From a virus, in IMG/VR virus record IMGVR_UViG_3300033984_000473, positions 155,393-219,392 of that record: 64,000 nt of DNA; one strand, 5' to 3'. The notes beneath the pieces were generated by a model. That model made no database searches. It saw nothing but the letters and a program-made list of their open reading frames with translations, and had not been told where the DNA came from. Position numbers and translations under genes: made by a program. This document shows positions 50,927 through 58,495 of the stretch, piece after piece (position 1 is the stretch's first letter; the number at the start of each line of letters is the position of its first letter).

Positions 50927-51864
50927 TATGCTGTTTTTTTGATTTCGGTTACTATTCCTTTAACTGCGAAGCTTTTAATCTTTTGCCATTTTGTAATATC
51001 ATTAGACATCACTGGCTTACCACCTTCTGGATTTATCGCAATCGTTATGTGTGGTATTACGTTGGCCGATGGATAACCTTCTACCTTAACAGCCATGGCC
51101 ATATCACTAAGTCCTATCGCTTCAACATATAATGTTACTTCTTTACCCAAGTCTTCTTTGTTTGGAACACCCTTACCAAAAACGATTGTCATGTGGTGTG
51201 CGAATACTTTCCAACCTTCTGGGATATATTCACCAACTCTAGACAACAACGCCCCTATAGAGCCATTATCCAAAACAACAGCAGAATACAATACATTTGA
51301 TTCTTTGTACATATCCTTAGACTCTAAAACACTTTTAAGTGTTAATGAACCTTGACCTTTGTGACTTGCTATCATTTTTTCTATTTTATCTAATGGAACT
51401 CCGTGTGTGTTTCTTTCAGCTAAACCTTTGGCATCTAACCCACCAGTACCAACATCAATAAACTTGATATTTCTATCAGCTAATCCCATTTCCAACGCAG
51501 CTTTAACCAACGCTTTGGATTCGTTTTGTTTGATGTTTGTATTATCTAAGATAACTGGAGATATACCTTCTCTGATTGATTTGATTGCGTTTTTAAGGTT
51601 TGTTGAGTGAGCTCTCGATAATGGTGTGAAATCTTTAGATTCTTTCATCATTTCGAAAAAAGCATCATAATCACCATTAGCTTCAATAACATCATCAGTT
51701 GAATGGATTCTTCCTTCAGCTACTAGTTCTTTTGCTTTTGTTGATTTACCAGAACCTGGGATTCCACGCATAACGATAAGTTCTTGTGTTGGTCTAGAAA
51801 CCAATACACCTAATGTGTTTTTGTCGATACCTTCCCCAAGTATTTGTTTTATATTATCTTTCAT
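50926..51864 (-). CDS. Polynucleotide-kinase-like/2H phosphoesterase fusion
   Basis: 312 residues from ATG 51864. After the tag (MKDNIKQILGEG) comes a P-loop kinase (VMRGIPGSGKSTKAKEL; HSTDDVI; VILDNTNIK), of the PNK/NEDD4BP2 type. The C-terminal third has two H-x-T motifs (FAHHMTIVFGKG; VIPHITIAIN). Kinase plus cyclic-phosphodiesterase is the end-healing half of yeast tRNA ligase Trl1. Should prepare cleaved RNA for the RNA ligases. TACCTTTG ends 4 bases before the ATG. Confidence 0.88.
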   Translation of the reverse strand: MKDNIKQILGEGIDKNTLGVLVSRPTQELIVMRGIPGSGKSTKAKELVAEGRIHSTDDVIEANGDYDAFFEMMKESKDFTPLSRAHSTNLKNAIKSIREGISPVILDNTNIKQNESKALVKAALEMGLADRNIKFIDVGTGGLDAKGLAERNTHGVPLDKIEKMIASHKGQGSLTLKSVLESKDMYKESNVLYSAVVLDNGSIGALLSRVGEYIPEGWKVFAHHMTIVFGKGVPNKEDLGKEVTLYVEAIGLSDMAMAVKVEGYPSANVIPHITIAINPEGGKPVMSNDITKWQKIKSFAVKGIVTEIKKTA

Positions 51865-51868
51865 TTGA

Positions 51869-51876
51869 CAAAGGTA
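51869..51876 (-). promoter_or_regulatory. -7 box giving a likely leaderless mRNA
   Basis: TACCTTTG-TCAA-ATG before the kinase-2H gene. It also decides the start codon. Confidence 0.65.
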
Positions 51877-51904
51877 CAACTTTAATTTCTAATTACCAAA
51901 TAAT

Positions 51905-52573
51905 TTAAGAATAATATGTTTGATAAACATCGTTGGTTAAACCAAAGTCAATAAGTACAATGTCATCTTGACCATTTCTTTGTACAAGACCATAGCTATT
52001 AAGTCTACCAAAGTCACCAGCTAGTGCATCAATATTCTCCATGAATTCAGCAATAGAACCAATAAACTCATTTTCATCAAGTCTAGCTTTTACTTCTGGG
52101 TCCATAGTAAATATAGGTCTTTTACCTCGATTGATTTCTTTGAAGTTTCTTAGATATGCATTCAATTCATCAATAGTGCAACCATTAATTCTAACAAAGT
52201 CTTTTTTACTAACTTTTCTAGCCAACTCCATTTCAACCCATAAATCATCTGGGTGATACATAAAAGTGTGTGCTAGTATTGGTCCAAAATAAGAATCTTG
52301 ACCCCATTGTATTTCAACTTCATTTTGTGCAATTCCTTTTTGGTTTTTAGCTAACTTTAAAACCTTGGTATCATCAATCATATAAACGATTCTAGCTGAA
52401 CCAGATGAAATTCTTTTAAGATTTTCTTCACAGTATCTAACTCTTTCAGCAAATTTTGTAAGTGTTTTGAAATGGTCCATATCGAAAGCTGTTGGGTATT
52501 CCTCTTCCAAAAACGATTCAATAAGGTTATGTGTTAAACTTTCTGTAACTCTTTTTTTGATTAAATTTTTCAT
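51905..52573 (-). CDS. Protein-kinase-fold protein
   Basis: 222 residues. ISSGSARIVYMIDD (glycine loop), TKVLKLAKN (Lys), a Glu in QNEVEIQWG, GDFGRLNSYG (catalytic Asp/Asn) and IVLIDFGLT (DFG) line up as a small protein kinase fold. N-terminus (MKNLIKKRVTESL) resembles the shared tag. Could phosphorylate host proteins. Confidence 0.8.
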   Translation of the reverse strand: MKNLIKKRVTESLTHNLIESFLEEEYPTAFDMDHFKTLTKFAERVRYCEENLKRISSGSARIVYMIDDTKVLKLAKNQKGIAQNEVEIQWGQDSYFGPILAHTFMYHPDDLWVEMELARKVSKKDFVRINGCTIDELNAYLRNFKEINRGKRPIFTMDPEVKARLDENEFIGSIAEFMENIDALAGDFGRLNSYGLVQRNGQDDIVLIDFGLTNDVYQTYYS

Positions 52574-53340
52574 TCTGTTTCTTTATCTTTTTCTTTTCTT
52601 TTATTGTATAACCAAACACCAAATGGTATTATCAACGTGCTTAATATCCATTGCCAATATTTACCTAAGAATAATGGGATTGTTTTAGCTGGATTTGATT
52701 TGATTTGTATATTATCAATATACACTGTTTCTTTCCTATTACCATTTTTTATAATCGCAATAACAATTTTTAACTTAGCACTACCACTTTTTAATGGTGT
52801 TACATTCCAACTCCATTTTGTAATCTCATCACCGTCTTCAATCAATTGTACAGCATCATTATCTGGAACAATTGAGAATGCTTTATCATCTATTGGTGAT
52901 GGGTCGACTAACTTAACATCCATAGTTTCAGTTATGGGAATGGTAGTTGTTTTTACAACACCATCTAAATCTTCATAAATATTTACTGTAGTTTTAGATA
53001 TTACCAAGGATACTTGATAGGTATCTCTAACGTTCATGATTGTTGGAACATGATACGCTACGTGACCTTTATTTGTTGTAGTTTTTGTGTGATTATTTTT
53101 AATCTCGATTATTTGTATTTTTGAGTTTTTAATAATCGGTTTTGATGATTCTGAAGGAGTTGTTTTAGGTGTGATTACATCTGCACTAGTTCTTTTAATT
53201 TCTAGCATTTCAACATCAGACACGTTCATAATACTGTCAGTGTTAGATACTTCCATTGGTAATGGTTCAACCGATTTGGTTGGTTTTGAAGTCTTACACG
53301 ACACCATTAAAACTAATATTAATAATACTAAATATTTCAT
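52570..53340 (-). CDS. Lipoprotein with C-terminal membrane anchor, u-spanin candidate
   Basis: 256 residues. Lipobox (LVLLILVLMVSC), a beta-rich periplasmic region, then a C-terminal transmembrane helix (WQWILSTLIIPFGVWLY) and a charged tail. An outer-membrane lipid at one end and an inner-membrane helix at the other is the layout of unimolecular spanins that fuse the membranes at lysis. Longer than T1 gp11. Late-type box ATATTTATA just upstream. Confidence 0.72.
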   Translation of the reverse strand: MKYLVLLILVLMVSCKTSKPTKSVEPLPMEVSNTDSIMNVSDVEMLEIKRTSADVITPKTTPSESSKPIIKNSKIQIIEIKNNHTKTTTNKGHVAYHVPTIMNVRDTYQVSLVISKTTVNIYEDLDGVVKTTTIPITETMDVKLVDPSPIDDKAFSIVPDNDAVQLIEDGDEITKWSWNVTPLKSGSAKLKIVIAIIKNGNRKETVYIDNIQIKSNPAKTIPLFLGKYWQWILSTLIIPFGVWLYNKRKEKDKETE

Positions 53341-53371
53341 ATCTATAAATATGTAGTTTTATATAAAAGTG

Positions 53372-53458
53372 CGGAGAGAATGGGGTTCGAACCCATGCGG
53401 CCCTTACGAACCCTACTTGTTTAGCAAACAAGCCCCTTAACCACTTGGGTACCTCTCC
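53372..53458 (-). tRNA. tRNA-Ser(GCU)
   Basis: Class II; acceptor GGAGAGG/TCTCTCC, stem CTTGT/ACAAG, loop TTGCTAA, discriminator G. Confidence 0.93.
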
Positions 53459-53463
53459 AATTG

Positions 53464-53535
53464 TACCCCTACAGGGACTCGAACCCCGATACTGGCCTTA
53501 GAAGGGCCATGTCCTATCCATTGAACGATAGAGGC
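53464..53535 (-). tRNA. tRNA-Arg(UCU)
   Basis: Acceptor GCCTCTA/TAGGGGT, stem TGGCC/GGCCA, loop CTTCTAA. Confidence 0.92.
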
Positions 53536-53545
53536 ATATATTTAG

Positions 53546-53619
53546 TGACCACGATAGGATTCGAACCTATACTCTCACGGGTCGTAACCGTGTGCTTTAT
53601 CCAGTTAAGCTACGTGGCC
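53546..53619 (-). tRNA. tRNA-Arg(ACG)
   Basis: Acceptor GGCCACG/CGTGGTC, stem CACGG/CCGTG, loop TTACGAC; A34 probably becomes inosine. Confidence 0.93.
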
Positions 53620-53626
53620 AATTTGG

Positions 53627-53700
53627 TAGGGATAACAGGACTCGAACCTGTGTCTATGCCTTATGAGAGCACCGTAAGAAACCAACTCTACCATATCCCC
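53627..53700 (-). tRNA. tRNA with CAU anticodon (Met or Ile2)
   Basis: Acceptor GGGGATA/TATCCCT, stem GTGCT/GGCAT, loop CTCATAA. No initiator features. Lysidine-type Ile cannot be excluded. Confidence 0.85.
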
Positions 53701-53840
53701 AATTGTTTATTCTTTTCAATCGCTTTTTTAATTCTTGCAATTTCTTCTGGACTTGGATTTCTATTTACGGTATATGTTATACCATTTTTATCCATGTAAC
53801 CATAAAGACGTTGCATATCAGCTTCACTTGTCTTTTCCAT
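53688..53840 (-). CDS. Small ORF overlapping a tRNA gene (50 aa)
   Basis: MEKTSEADMQRLYGYMDKNG; the frame runs 13 bases into the tRNA at 53627 and uses a TAG inside its D arm as stop. Coding-like composition; the overlap is unusual. Confidence 0.55.
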   Translation of the reverse strand: MEKTSEADMQRLYGYMDKNGITYTVNRNPSPEEIARIKKAIEKNKQLGIW

Positions 53841-53856
53841 TTTGTTTTATTTTTAG

Positions 53857-53928
53857 AGGGCTGGGAGAATATTGAAATCTCGACCCGCTGCCTAACAAAC
53901 AGCCGCTCTGCCTCTGAGCTACCAACCC
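53857..53928 (-). tRNA. tRNA-Asn(GUU)
   Basis: Acceptor GGGTTGG/CCAGCCC, stem GCTGT/GCAGC, loop TTGTTAG; T loop TTCAATA. Confidence 0.82.
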
Positions 53929-53936
53929 TTATTTTG

Positions 53937-54010
53937 CTCCCCAGCTAGGACTCGAACCTAGGACCCTCGCATTAACAGTGCGATGCTCTAACCAACTGAG
54001 CTACTGAGGA
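53937..54010 (-). tRNA. tRNA-Asn(GUU), second copy
   Basis: Acceptor TCCTCAG/CTGGGGA, stem TCGCA/TGCGA, loop CTGTTAA, discriminator G. Confidence 0.93.
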
Positions 54011-54020
54011 ATTTATTTAG

Positions 54021-54094
54021 CTCTTCTGGCTGGATTCGAACCAGCAACCCTCACCTTAACAGGGTGTCGCTCTAACCATTGGAGCTACAGAAAA
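54021..54094 (-). tRNA. tRNA-Asn(GUU), third copy
   Basis: Acceptor TTTTCTG/CAGAAGA, loop CTGTTAA, discriminator G. With the permuted gene this makes four Asn genes. Confidence 0.88.
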
Positions 54095-54148
54095 ATTTAT
54101 TACCAGCCAAATCTATATCTAAAACACATCATTTGGCTGATGTTATTG

Positions 54149-54222
54149 TGGTCCAGCTAGGACTCGAACCTAGGACCTTCACATTATGAGTGTGCCGCTC
54201 TAACCAACTGAGCTACAAGACC
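54149..54222 (-). tRNA. tRNA-Met(CAU), elongator-like
   Basis: Acceptor GGTCTTG/CTGGACC, loop CTCATAA, discriminator A. Confidence 0.9.
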
Positions 54223-54232
54223 ATTATTTTAG

Positions 54233-54306
54233 TAGGCAACACGAGAGTCGAACTCGTAACCTCTTCGGTATCAGCGAAGTGCTCTAACCAGTTGAGCTAG
54301 CTGCCT
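54233..54306 (-). tRNA. tRNA-Ile(GAU)
   Basis: Acceptor AGGCAGC/GTTGCCT, stem CTTCG/CGAAG, loop CTGATAC. Confidence 0.93.
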
Positions 54307-54317
54307 ATGTTGGAAGT

Positions 54318-54512
54318 CTATGACTTCCATTGTGTTTTTCTAGTGTGTTTCCACGTTCTAAATTCTCTCCATTTGTGGTTTTCAATGTTTCCATGATTCC
54401 ACGTCCACCCTTCTTCATAATACGGTGGATACAACTCCAATAAGAGAATTCTTCTGTAATCTTTTGAGCAAGTTGCTTTTTTAAACTTTGCTCTGCTTAC
54501 GTTTACACTCAT
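54318..54512 (-). CDS. Small basic Trp-rich protein (64 aa)
   Basis: MSVNVSRAKFKKATCSKDYR, then YPPYYEEGWTWNHGNIENHK. Between tRNA genes, TAG stop. Composition looks coding; no known family. Confidence 0.55.
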   Translation of the reverse strand: MSVNVSRAKFKKATCSKDYRRILLLELYPPYYEEGWTWNHGNIENHKWREFRTWKHTRKTQWKS

Positions 54513-54581
54513 AACTTTTCAGTCTATTGTTTAGTAGACCTCAAAGCATATCAAATTCTTTTTTCATTTCCAATATTTTAG

Positions 54582-54652
54582 CACGCCCAAAAGGATTCGA
54601 ACCTTTATCAACGGTTTTGGAGACCGTCATGCTACCGTTGCACCATGGACGT
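54582..54652 (-). tRNA. tRNA-Trp(CCA)
   Basis: Acceptor ACGTCCA/TGGGCGT, stem ACGGT/ACCGT, loop CTCCAAA, discriminator G. Confidence 0.93.
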
Positions 54653-54659
54653 ATATTAT

Positions 54660-54754
54660 TTGTTACGAAGGGATTCGAACCCTTACACTCTCCTTGAGTT
54701 ACCGTTTTCTCTACAGCAGTCAGTACCCAGTTTACTCTTTTGACTCACATAACA
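54660..54754 (-). tRNA. Class II tRNA-like, enlarged anticodon loop
   Basis: Acceptor TGTTATG/CGTAACA, T arm AAGGG/CCCTT, variable-arm hairpin ACTC/GAGT. The best anticodon stem TACTG/CGGTA leaves a 16-base loop containing GCU (Ser). D loop lacks GG. Possibly interrupted or degenerate. Confidence 0.55.
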
Positions 54755-54760
54755 AATTTG

Positions 54761-54846
54761 GGTGAAAGACGGGGCTCGAACCCGCAAGGACATTCCTGTC
54801 ATCTGGCTCACAACCAGACTCGCTACCATTACGTACTACAGTCACC
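54761..54846 (-). tRNA. tRNA-His(GUG)-like
   Basis: Anticodon stem TCTGG/CCAGA, loop TTGTGAG, good T arm, G(-1):C73 pair. Two mismatches in the acceptor and a long variable region, so somewhat irregular. Confidence 0.72.
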
Positions 54847-54855
54847 ATGTATTTC

Positions 54856-55488
54856 TTATACTCGACCTAATCTCCAATTATCTGGGATTAAATAATCTTT
54901 TTTAATCTTTTTATTTTCACTACCATTTGTTACCCATCGACTACCAAATTGTGAATTTGTTTCACCAGTTCCAGTACCTTTTTTTACTTTAGACATTATT
55001 TGTTTAGATTCTTCACTGTGTGTTTCACCTTCCCAATTTTTAATCCAATTTTTATCTCTAGTACCATCTAAATATTCTAATGTTCTCGCTGTTGATAATT
55101 TATTACTTTTTTTTTCTACCCATTCTGGGTCTTGTCTTAAAAACTTTTGTTTTTCGTTTGATTTAATCGCATTCAATTTTTGTTGTTCCGAGCTAAACCC
55201 ACCAGTACCACCTTCTCTAAGGTTCATACATAAATCTTCTGAAATCAACTCTTTAGTAACAATCTCAATCTCTCTAAGAACTAACTCTTCCCTTGTTGGT
55301 AAAAACTCAAGTATTTCTTTTGTATGGTTTTCAATACCATGTTTTCTTATTGAATATCTTAATCTTTTACCGCTTCCCATATAACCATCTTCCAGATTAT
55401 ACGCACTATGCATCCCTACATAATACCTTCCCGTTACATTACATGTTGTTTTATATATGTAATGTATGTTTCTTTGTTTTCTTGCCAT
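54856..55488 (-). CDS. GIY-YIG homing endonuclease
   Basis: 210 residues, full-length paralogue of the gene at 25268: IHYIYKTTCNVTGRYYVGMH, GSGKRLRYSIRKHGIENHTK, and a C-terminal NSQFGSRWVTNGSENKKIKK region. Inside a tRNA array with its own AGATATTTATTTAG late-type box. Confidence 0.93.
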   Translation of the reverse strand: MARKQRNIHYIYKTTCNVTGRYYVGMHSAYNLEDGYMGSGKRLRYSIRKHGIENHTKEILEFLPTREELVLREIEIVTKELISEDLCMNLREGGTGGFSSEQQKLNAIKSNEKQKFLRQDPEWVEKKSNKLSTARTLEYLDGTRDKNWIKNWEGETHSEESKQIMSKVKKGTGTGETNSQFGSRWVTNGSENKKIKKDYLIPDNWRLGRV

Positions 55489-55547
55489 TTCTCTTTCTTT
55501 CTAAATAAATATCTTAAGAAAGAGAAAAGTACAAAAAAGTTTAAGAG

Positions 55548-55622
55548 GGTGGTATATCGGGTTCGAACCGATGACCCTCGGCACCACAAGCCGATGCTCT
55601 AACCAACTGAGCTAATACCACC
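55548..55622 (-). tRNA. tRNA-His(GUG)
   Basis: 8-bp acceptor GGTGGTAT/ATACCACC with G(-1):C73, stem TCGGC/GCCGA, loop TTGTGGT. Confidence 0.95.
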
Positions 55623-55629
55623 ATATTTG

Positions 55630-55719
55630 CGGAGAGAGTGGGACTCGAACCCACACATCCTTTTACAAACCCTCGGTTTTCAAGACCGCTGCCGCTAGGC
55701 CAACTCGGCTTACCTCTCC
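55630..55719 (-). tRNA. tRNA-Ser(UGA)
   Basis: Class II; acceptor GGAGAGG/TCTCTCC, loop CTTGAAA, discriminator G. Confidence 0.92.
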
Positions 55720-55727
55720 GTATTATT

Positions 55728-55907
55728 TTATTCTTCTTTTTTAATCTCTACAAAGACTACTGTAAATCCACCTTCTTTTTGGAATCTTAATTCTCCATGA
55801 TATCCGCTGGCATCTGCTATCTTTCTATACTTGTCAACTATTAGGTCGAAATCTTTCATCAAGTTAACAGTTTTTTCTTTTCCTAAATTTCTTACTAATT
55901 CTCTCAT
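55728..55907 (-). CDS. Small protein (59 aa)
   Basis: MRELVRNLGKEKTVNLMKDF ... ELRFQKEGGFTVVFVEIKKE, a helix-strand protein. First gene after the leader terminator of the fourth tRNA unit. Unknown function. Confidence 0.68.
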   Translation of the reverse strand: MRELVRNLGKEKTVNLMKDFDLIVDKYRKIADASGYHGELRFQKEGGFTVVFVEIKKEE

Positions 55908-55916
55908 AGCTGTAAA

Positions 55917-55953
55917 ATAAAAAACCCGACTTAGCTTTTGACTAGTCGGGTTT
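55917..55953 (-). terminator. Leader terminator of tRNA array at 55.9 kb
   Basis: AAACCCGACT...AGTCGGGTTT stem with T run on the minus strand. Confidence 0.85.
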
Positions 55954-55974
55954 GTTCGTTATATGTGATTACGG

Positions 55975-56076
55975 TTATACTTCCGTACCACCTTCACAAT
56001 TAAACATACCCGACACTTGGTGACTATTGCGTCTCCAATTCGAAATCGATATCATATGTATGTTAATTGTTCTCAT
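55975..56076 (-). CDS. Short leader ORF (33 aa)
   Basis: MRTINIHMISISNWRRNSHQ to TAA. Same place relative to promoter and terminator as the ORF at 26568, with a similar MRT- start. Confidence 0.58.
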   Translation of the reverse strand: MRTINIHMISISNWRRNSHQVSGMFNCEGGTEV

Positions 56077-56094
56077 TTTTGTTTTTTTATTTGT

Positions 56095-56205
56095 TTATTT
56101 TCTTTTTACTGTTGTTCTTTTTACTTGAACTGTTTTTCTACTATTTGTGTTACCTTTTCTTGTTTCGATAACTCTAGTATGTGCTACTCTCTTATGTGTC
56201 GCCAT
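56095..56205 (-). CDS. Small basic protein (36 aa)
   Basis: MATHKRVAHTRVIETRKGNT, Lys/Arg/Thr-rich. Directly after the dual promoter. Could be a nucleic-acid-binding peptide. Confidence 0.6.
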   Translation of the reverse strand: MATHKRVAHTRVIETRKGNTNSRKTVQVKRTTVKRK

Positions 56206-56217
56206 TTACTATTTGAT

Positions 56218-56279
56218 TATAAATATGTCGTTATCTTTAAAAGTTATACAAAGGTACTACATTTATTTTGATTTGTCAA
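56218..56279 (-). promoter_or_regulatory. Dual promoter of tRNA array 4
   Basis: TTGAC (56275-56279), 18 bases, TACCTTTG (56249-56256), conserved leader, TATTTATA (56218-56225). Confidence 0.8.
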
Positions 56280-56328
56280 GCTTTTTTTTAATTATTTTTA
56301 AAATAATTTATAAATCTTTGATAATCAG

Positions 56329-57552
56329 TTATCTACAATTTACACCTCTAAGACCAAACATTGTACTTCCTAATGGTGAATATGTCTTTAATTGAATAGG
56401 ATTCTTAACATCAGCTTCAACTGTAGCTATTGATGGTGGTTTAATTGTATAGAATAAGTAATCAGTTTGACCGCCAGCCCATAGTTTTTTTAGTTTATCT
56501 AAACCTTCTTTAACTTCTCTTCTAGTGTCTTTTTCTACCTTAAGATTTTTATCATGTAATATAAAGTCAATCAATTCTTCGTAGCTACCAAAGTGTTTAA
56601 CATCTTGGTCTACATTTTCAAAAGCTTTTGAATTTTTGTTTGCAACGTATAATTCACTTAAGTTAGCAATATATAATGGTGTATAGTTCCATTCTTTAGC
56701 GTAAAGGTTTTTATCAGCATAGTACCTTGTATCAAAAATAACGTTACCGTCTTTGATTAGCTCTAATCTATCTGGAATAGAACCAGGAGTCATCTCAAAT
56801 GAACCGTTTCCAGTTACTGTAACATTATTGCTAATAAAATCATTAGCCTGTGTTGCTATTCTACCTTTATTTTTGATTGAACCTAACGCACATGGTGTTG
56901 TTCCAGCATCAAACACTTCTACTGTTACATATTGGTGTTCAGTATATTTTGAATCATCTCTATTATCTTCACCCCATTCTGGACCACCAACAACAGCATC
57001 AACCTTAACTTCAACATTATCCATGGGTACATTTGTTAAAATTAAATCTTTTAGTATATCAGCACGTTTTTGTGCTAATTCTCCTTCTCCAAATCCTTGT
57101 TGATTTGGGACCTTAGATTCTGAAGCTGTAATATAGATTACATAATTGGTATCTGGGTTGCTAGCTATATAGTTTTTAATCTTATTGATATTCTCTTTTT
57201 GATAATTACTTTTTAGATGGAATCTACCACTTTCAAAGGAATTGCTGAAGTTTACAGTTAATAAAGACTTGGATTTGGTTGATGAACCCATGTTGAACGG
57301 ATTTACAGCTTTGGCCGCTGGTTTAGGTGTTGGAGCTTGTTGTGTTGTCGGAGCTGTTTGAGTTGGAGCTGTTTGTTGAGCATTGGCACCGATTCCACCA
57401 CCTAAAGAAGCCAAACCAGCAGCTAAATTGGTTTTCCAATCTTCTTCTAGTTCAGATGTGTTTTCGTTCACCATATCCTTTGAATTCAAATATCTTTGTT
57501 CGGATAATAAGTTAACCTTATTGATATTTAATTTCTTATCAAATCTTCTCAT
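56329..57552 (-). CDS. OmpA-like domain protein
   Basis: 407 residues. N-terminal segment with KVNLLSEQ (possible tag cleavage site), Pro/Thr/Gln-rich linker (about 60-90), an OmpA-like fold (NINKIKNYIASNPDTNYVIY...GELAQKRADILKDLI) and a long C-terminal region. No signal peptide, so perhaps a virion protein that binds cell wall. Late-type ATATTTATA box about 15 bases upstream. Confidence 0.75.
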   Translation of the reverse strand: MRRFDKKLNINKVNLLSEQRYLNSKDMVNENTSELEEDWKTNLAAGLASLGGGIGANAQQTAPTQTAPTTQQAPTPKPAAKAVNPFNMGSSTKSKSLLTVNFSNSFESGRFHLKSNYQKENINKIKNYIASNPDTNYVIYITASESKVPNQQGFGEGELAQKRADILKDLILTNVPMDNVEVKVDAVVGGPEWGEDNRDDSKYTEHQYVTVEVFDAGTTPCALGSIKNKGRIATQANDFISNNVTVTGNGSFEMTPGSIPDRLELIKDGNVIFDTRYYADKNLYAKEWNYTPLYIANLSELYVANKNSKAFENVDQDVKHFGSYEELIDFILHDKNLKVEKDTRREVKEGLDKLKKLWAGGQTDYLFYTIKPPSIATVEADVKNPIQLKTYSPLGSTMFGLRGVNCR

Positions 57553-57582
57553 ATTCTTTTTAATATAAATATCAATTTTATA

Positions 57583-58029
57583 TTAAAAATCATATTTTTC
57601 TACTGTTACGTAAACTTGGTCAGTTGTCGCAACTAGCGTTCTTCTTTTTAGCCAATCATCTAAGTTATTCAACCCTTTAAACTGTTGTCCCCAGATATAA
57701 TCAACACCAAGAGTTTTAGGTATGTTTTTTAATTTGTTCCCCCAACCCTGTCCTCTGATTGATTCATCTATTGCTAATAATACACCTTCAACACCTACTA
57801 AATTTTCAAATTGTGGGTCGTTGGTAAATTCGGTTACTTGATGATTACCTAACACATAAACTCCAATGATTTTATCTTCATAGTCTATCATAAATGATTG
57901 TTCCCAATCACTTACATGTCGCATATAAGAATAAAAATCTTCTTCAGCCATCAAATGACTAAAAAATGGGTATGAAAACGATAAAGCTTCTTTGATTCTT
58001 TCTTGTGGTATTCCTTGTCTAATATTCAT
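57583..58029 (-). CDS. GNAT acetyltransferase
   Basis: 148 residues. VLLAIDESIRGQGWGNKL is the acetyl-CoA-binding motif A, preceded by a GVYVLG strand. Substrate unknown. Overlaps the peptidase-like gene by 11 bases. Confidence 0.8.
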   Translation of the reverse strand: MNIRQGIPQERIKEALSFSYPFFSHLMAEEDFYSYMRHVSDWEQSFMIDYEDKIIGVYVLGNHQVTEFTNDPQFENLVGVEGVLLAIDESIRGQGWGNKLKNIPKTLGVDYIWGQQFKGLNNLDDWLKRRTLVATTDQVYVTVEKYDF

Positions 58030-58495
58030 TTACTATTACTTCAAAAAATTGATAATCTCTAGGCATCCAAATATGATTTAGTTGTTCTATATCATATTTT
58101 ATTATACCTAACCATGGGTCAAGTATATCGAAAACATCACCGTTATAACCATTGGCTATTATCCAGTGAGGCATTCCTTTTGTGATTGTTCTAATTATTG
58201 GAATATTACCAGAATCAATCACTTTTTTTAACAAATCAAATGGTCGTTTGGAATGAATGTATTCGATATACTCCATTCTCAAAGCTTTCATGCCTTTTTC
58301 CATTCTATCTGGTGGTGTTCCAACAATCCAATCGGTTCCACACGCTTCTGCGATACCTTCTACAGTATCCGAAATCTCCACATCAAATGGTAAATCATTT
58401 GGGTGATTTAACATATAATTTAGAGCCATGTATAAACATGTTGGTCCGCAAGTGTTTCCTGTTGGTTGTGGGAAATGATTAATCGTAATCTTCAT
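58019..58495 (-). CDS. C39-like cysteine peptidase-fold protein
   Basis: 158 residues from ATG 58495. QPTGNTCGPTCLYMALNYML (Gln/Cys), GMPHWIIANGY (His) and FDILDPWLG (Asp) follow the papain-like C39 family. The longer frame is rejected because its extra 27 codons are antisense-like to the acidic tail of the previous gene. Overlaps that gene by 17 bases. Confidence 0.8.
   Translation of the reverse strand: MKITINHFPQPTGNTCGPTCLYMALNYMLNHPNDLPFDVEISDTVEGIAEACGTDWIVGTPPDRMEKGMKALRMEYIEYIHSKRPFDLLKKVIDSGNIPIIRTITKGMPHWIIANGYNGDVFDILDPWLGIIKYDIEQLNHIWMPRDYQFFEVIVNEY

Noticed and set aside
53461-53799. Plus-strand ORF over four tRNA genes
   Set aside because: Antisense to tRNAs and to the small gene at 53688.
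54311-54327. Hairpin GGAAGTC/GACTTCC as terminator
   Set aside because: No T run follows on the transcribed strand; it may be a processing hairpin before tRNA-Ile.
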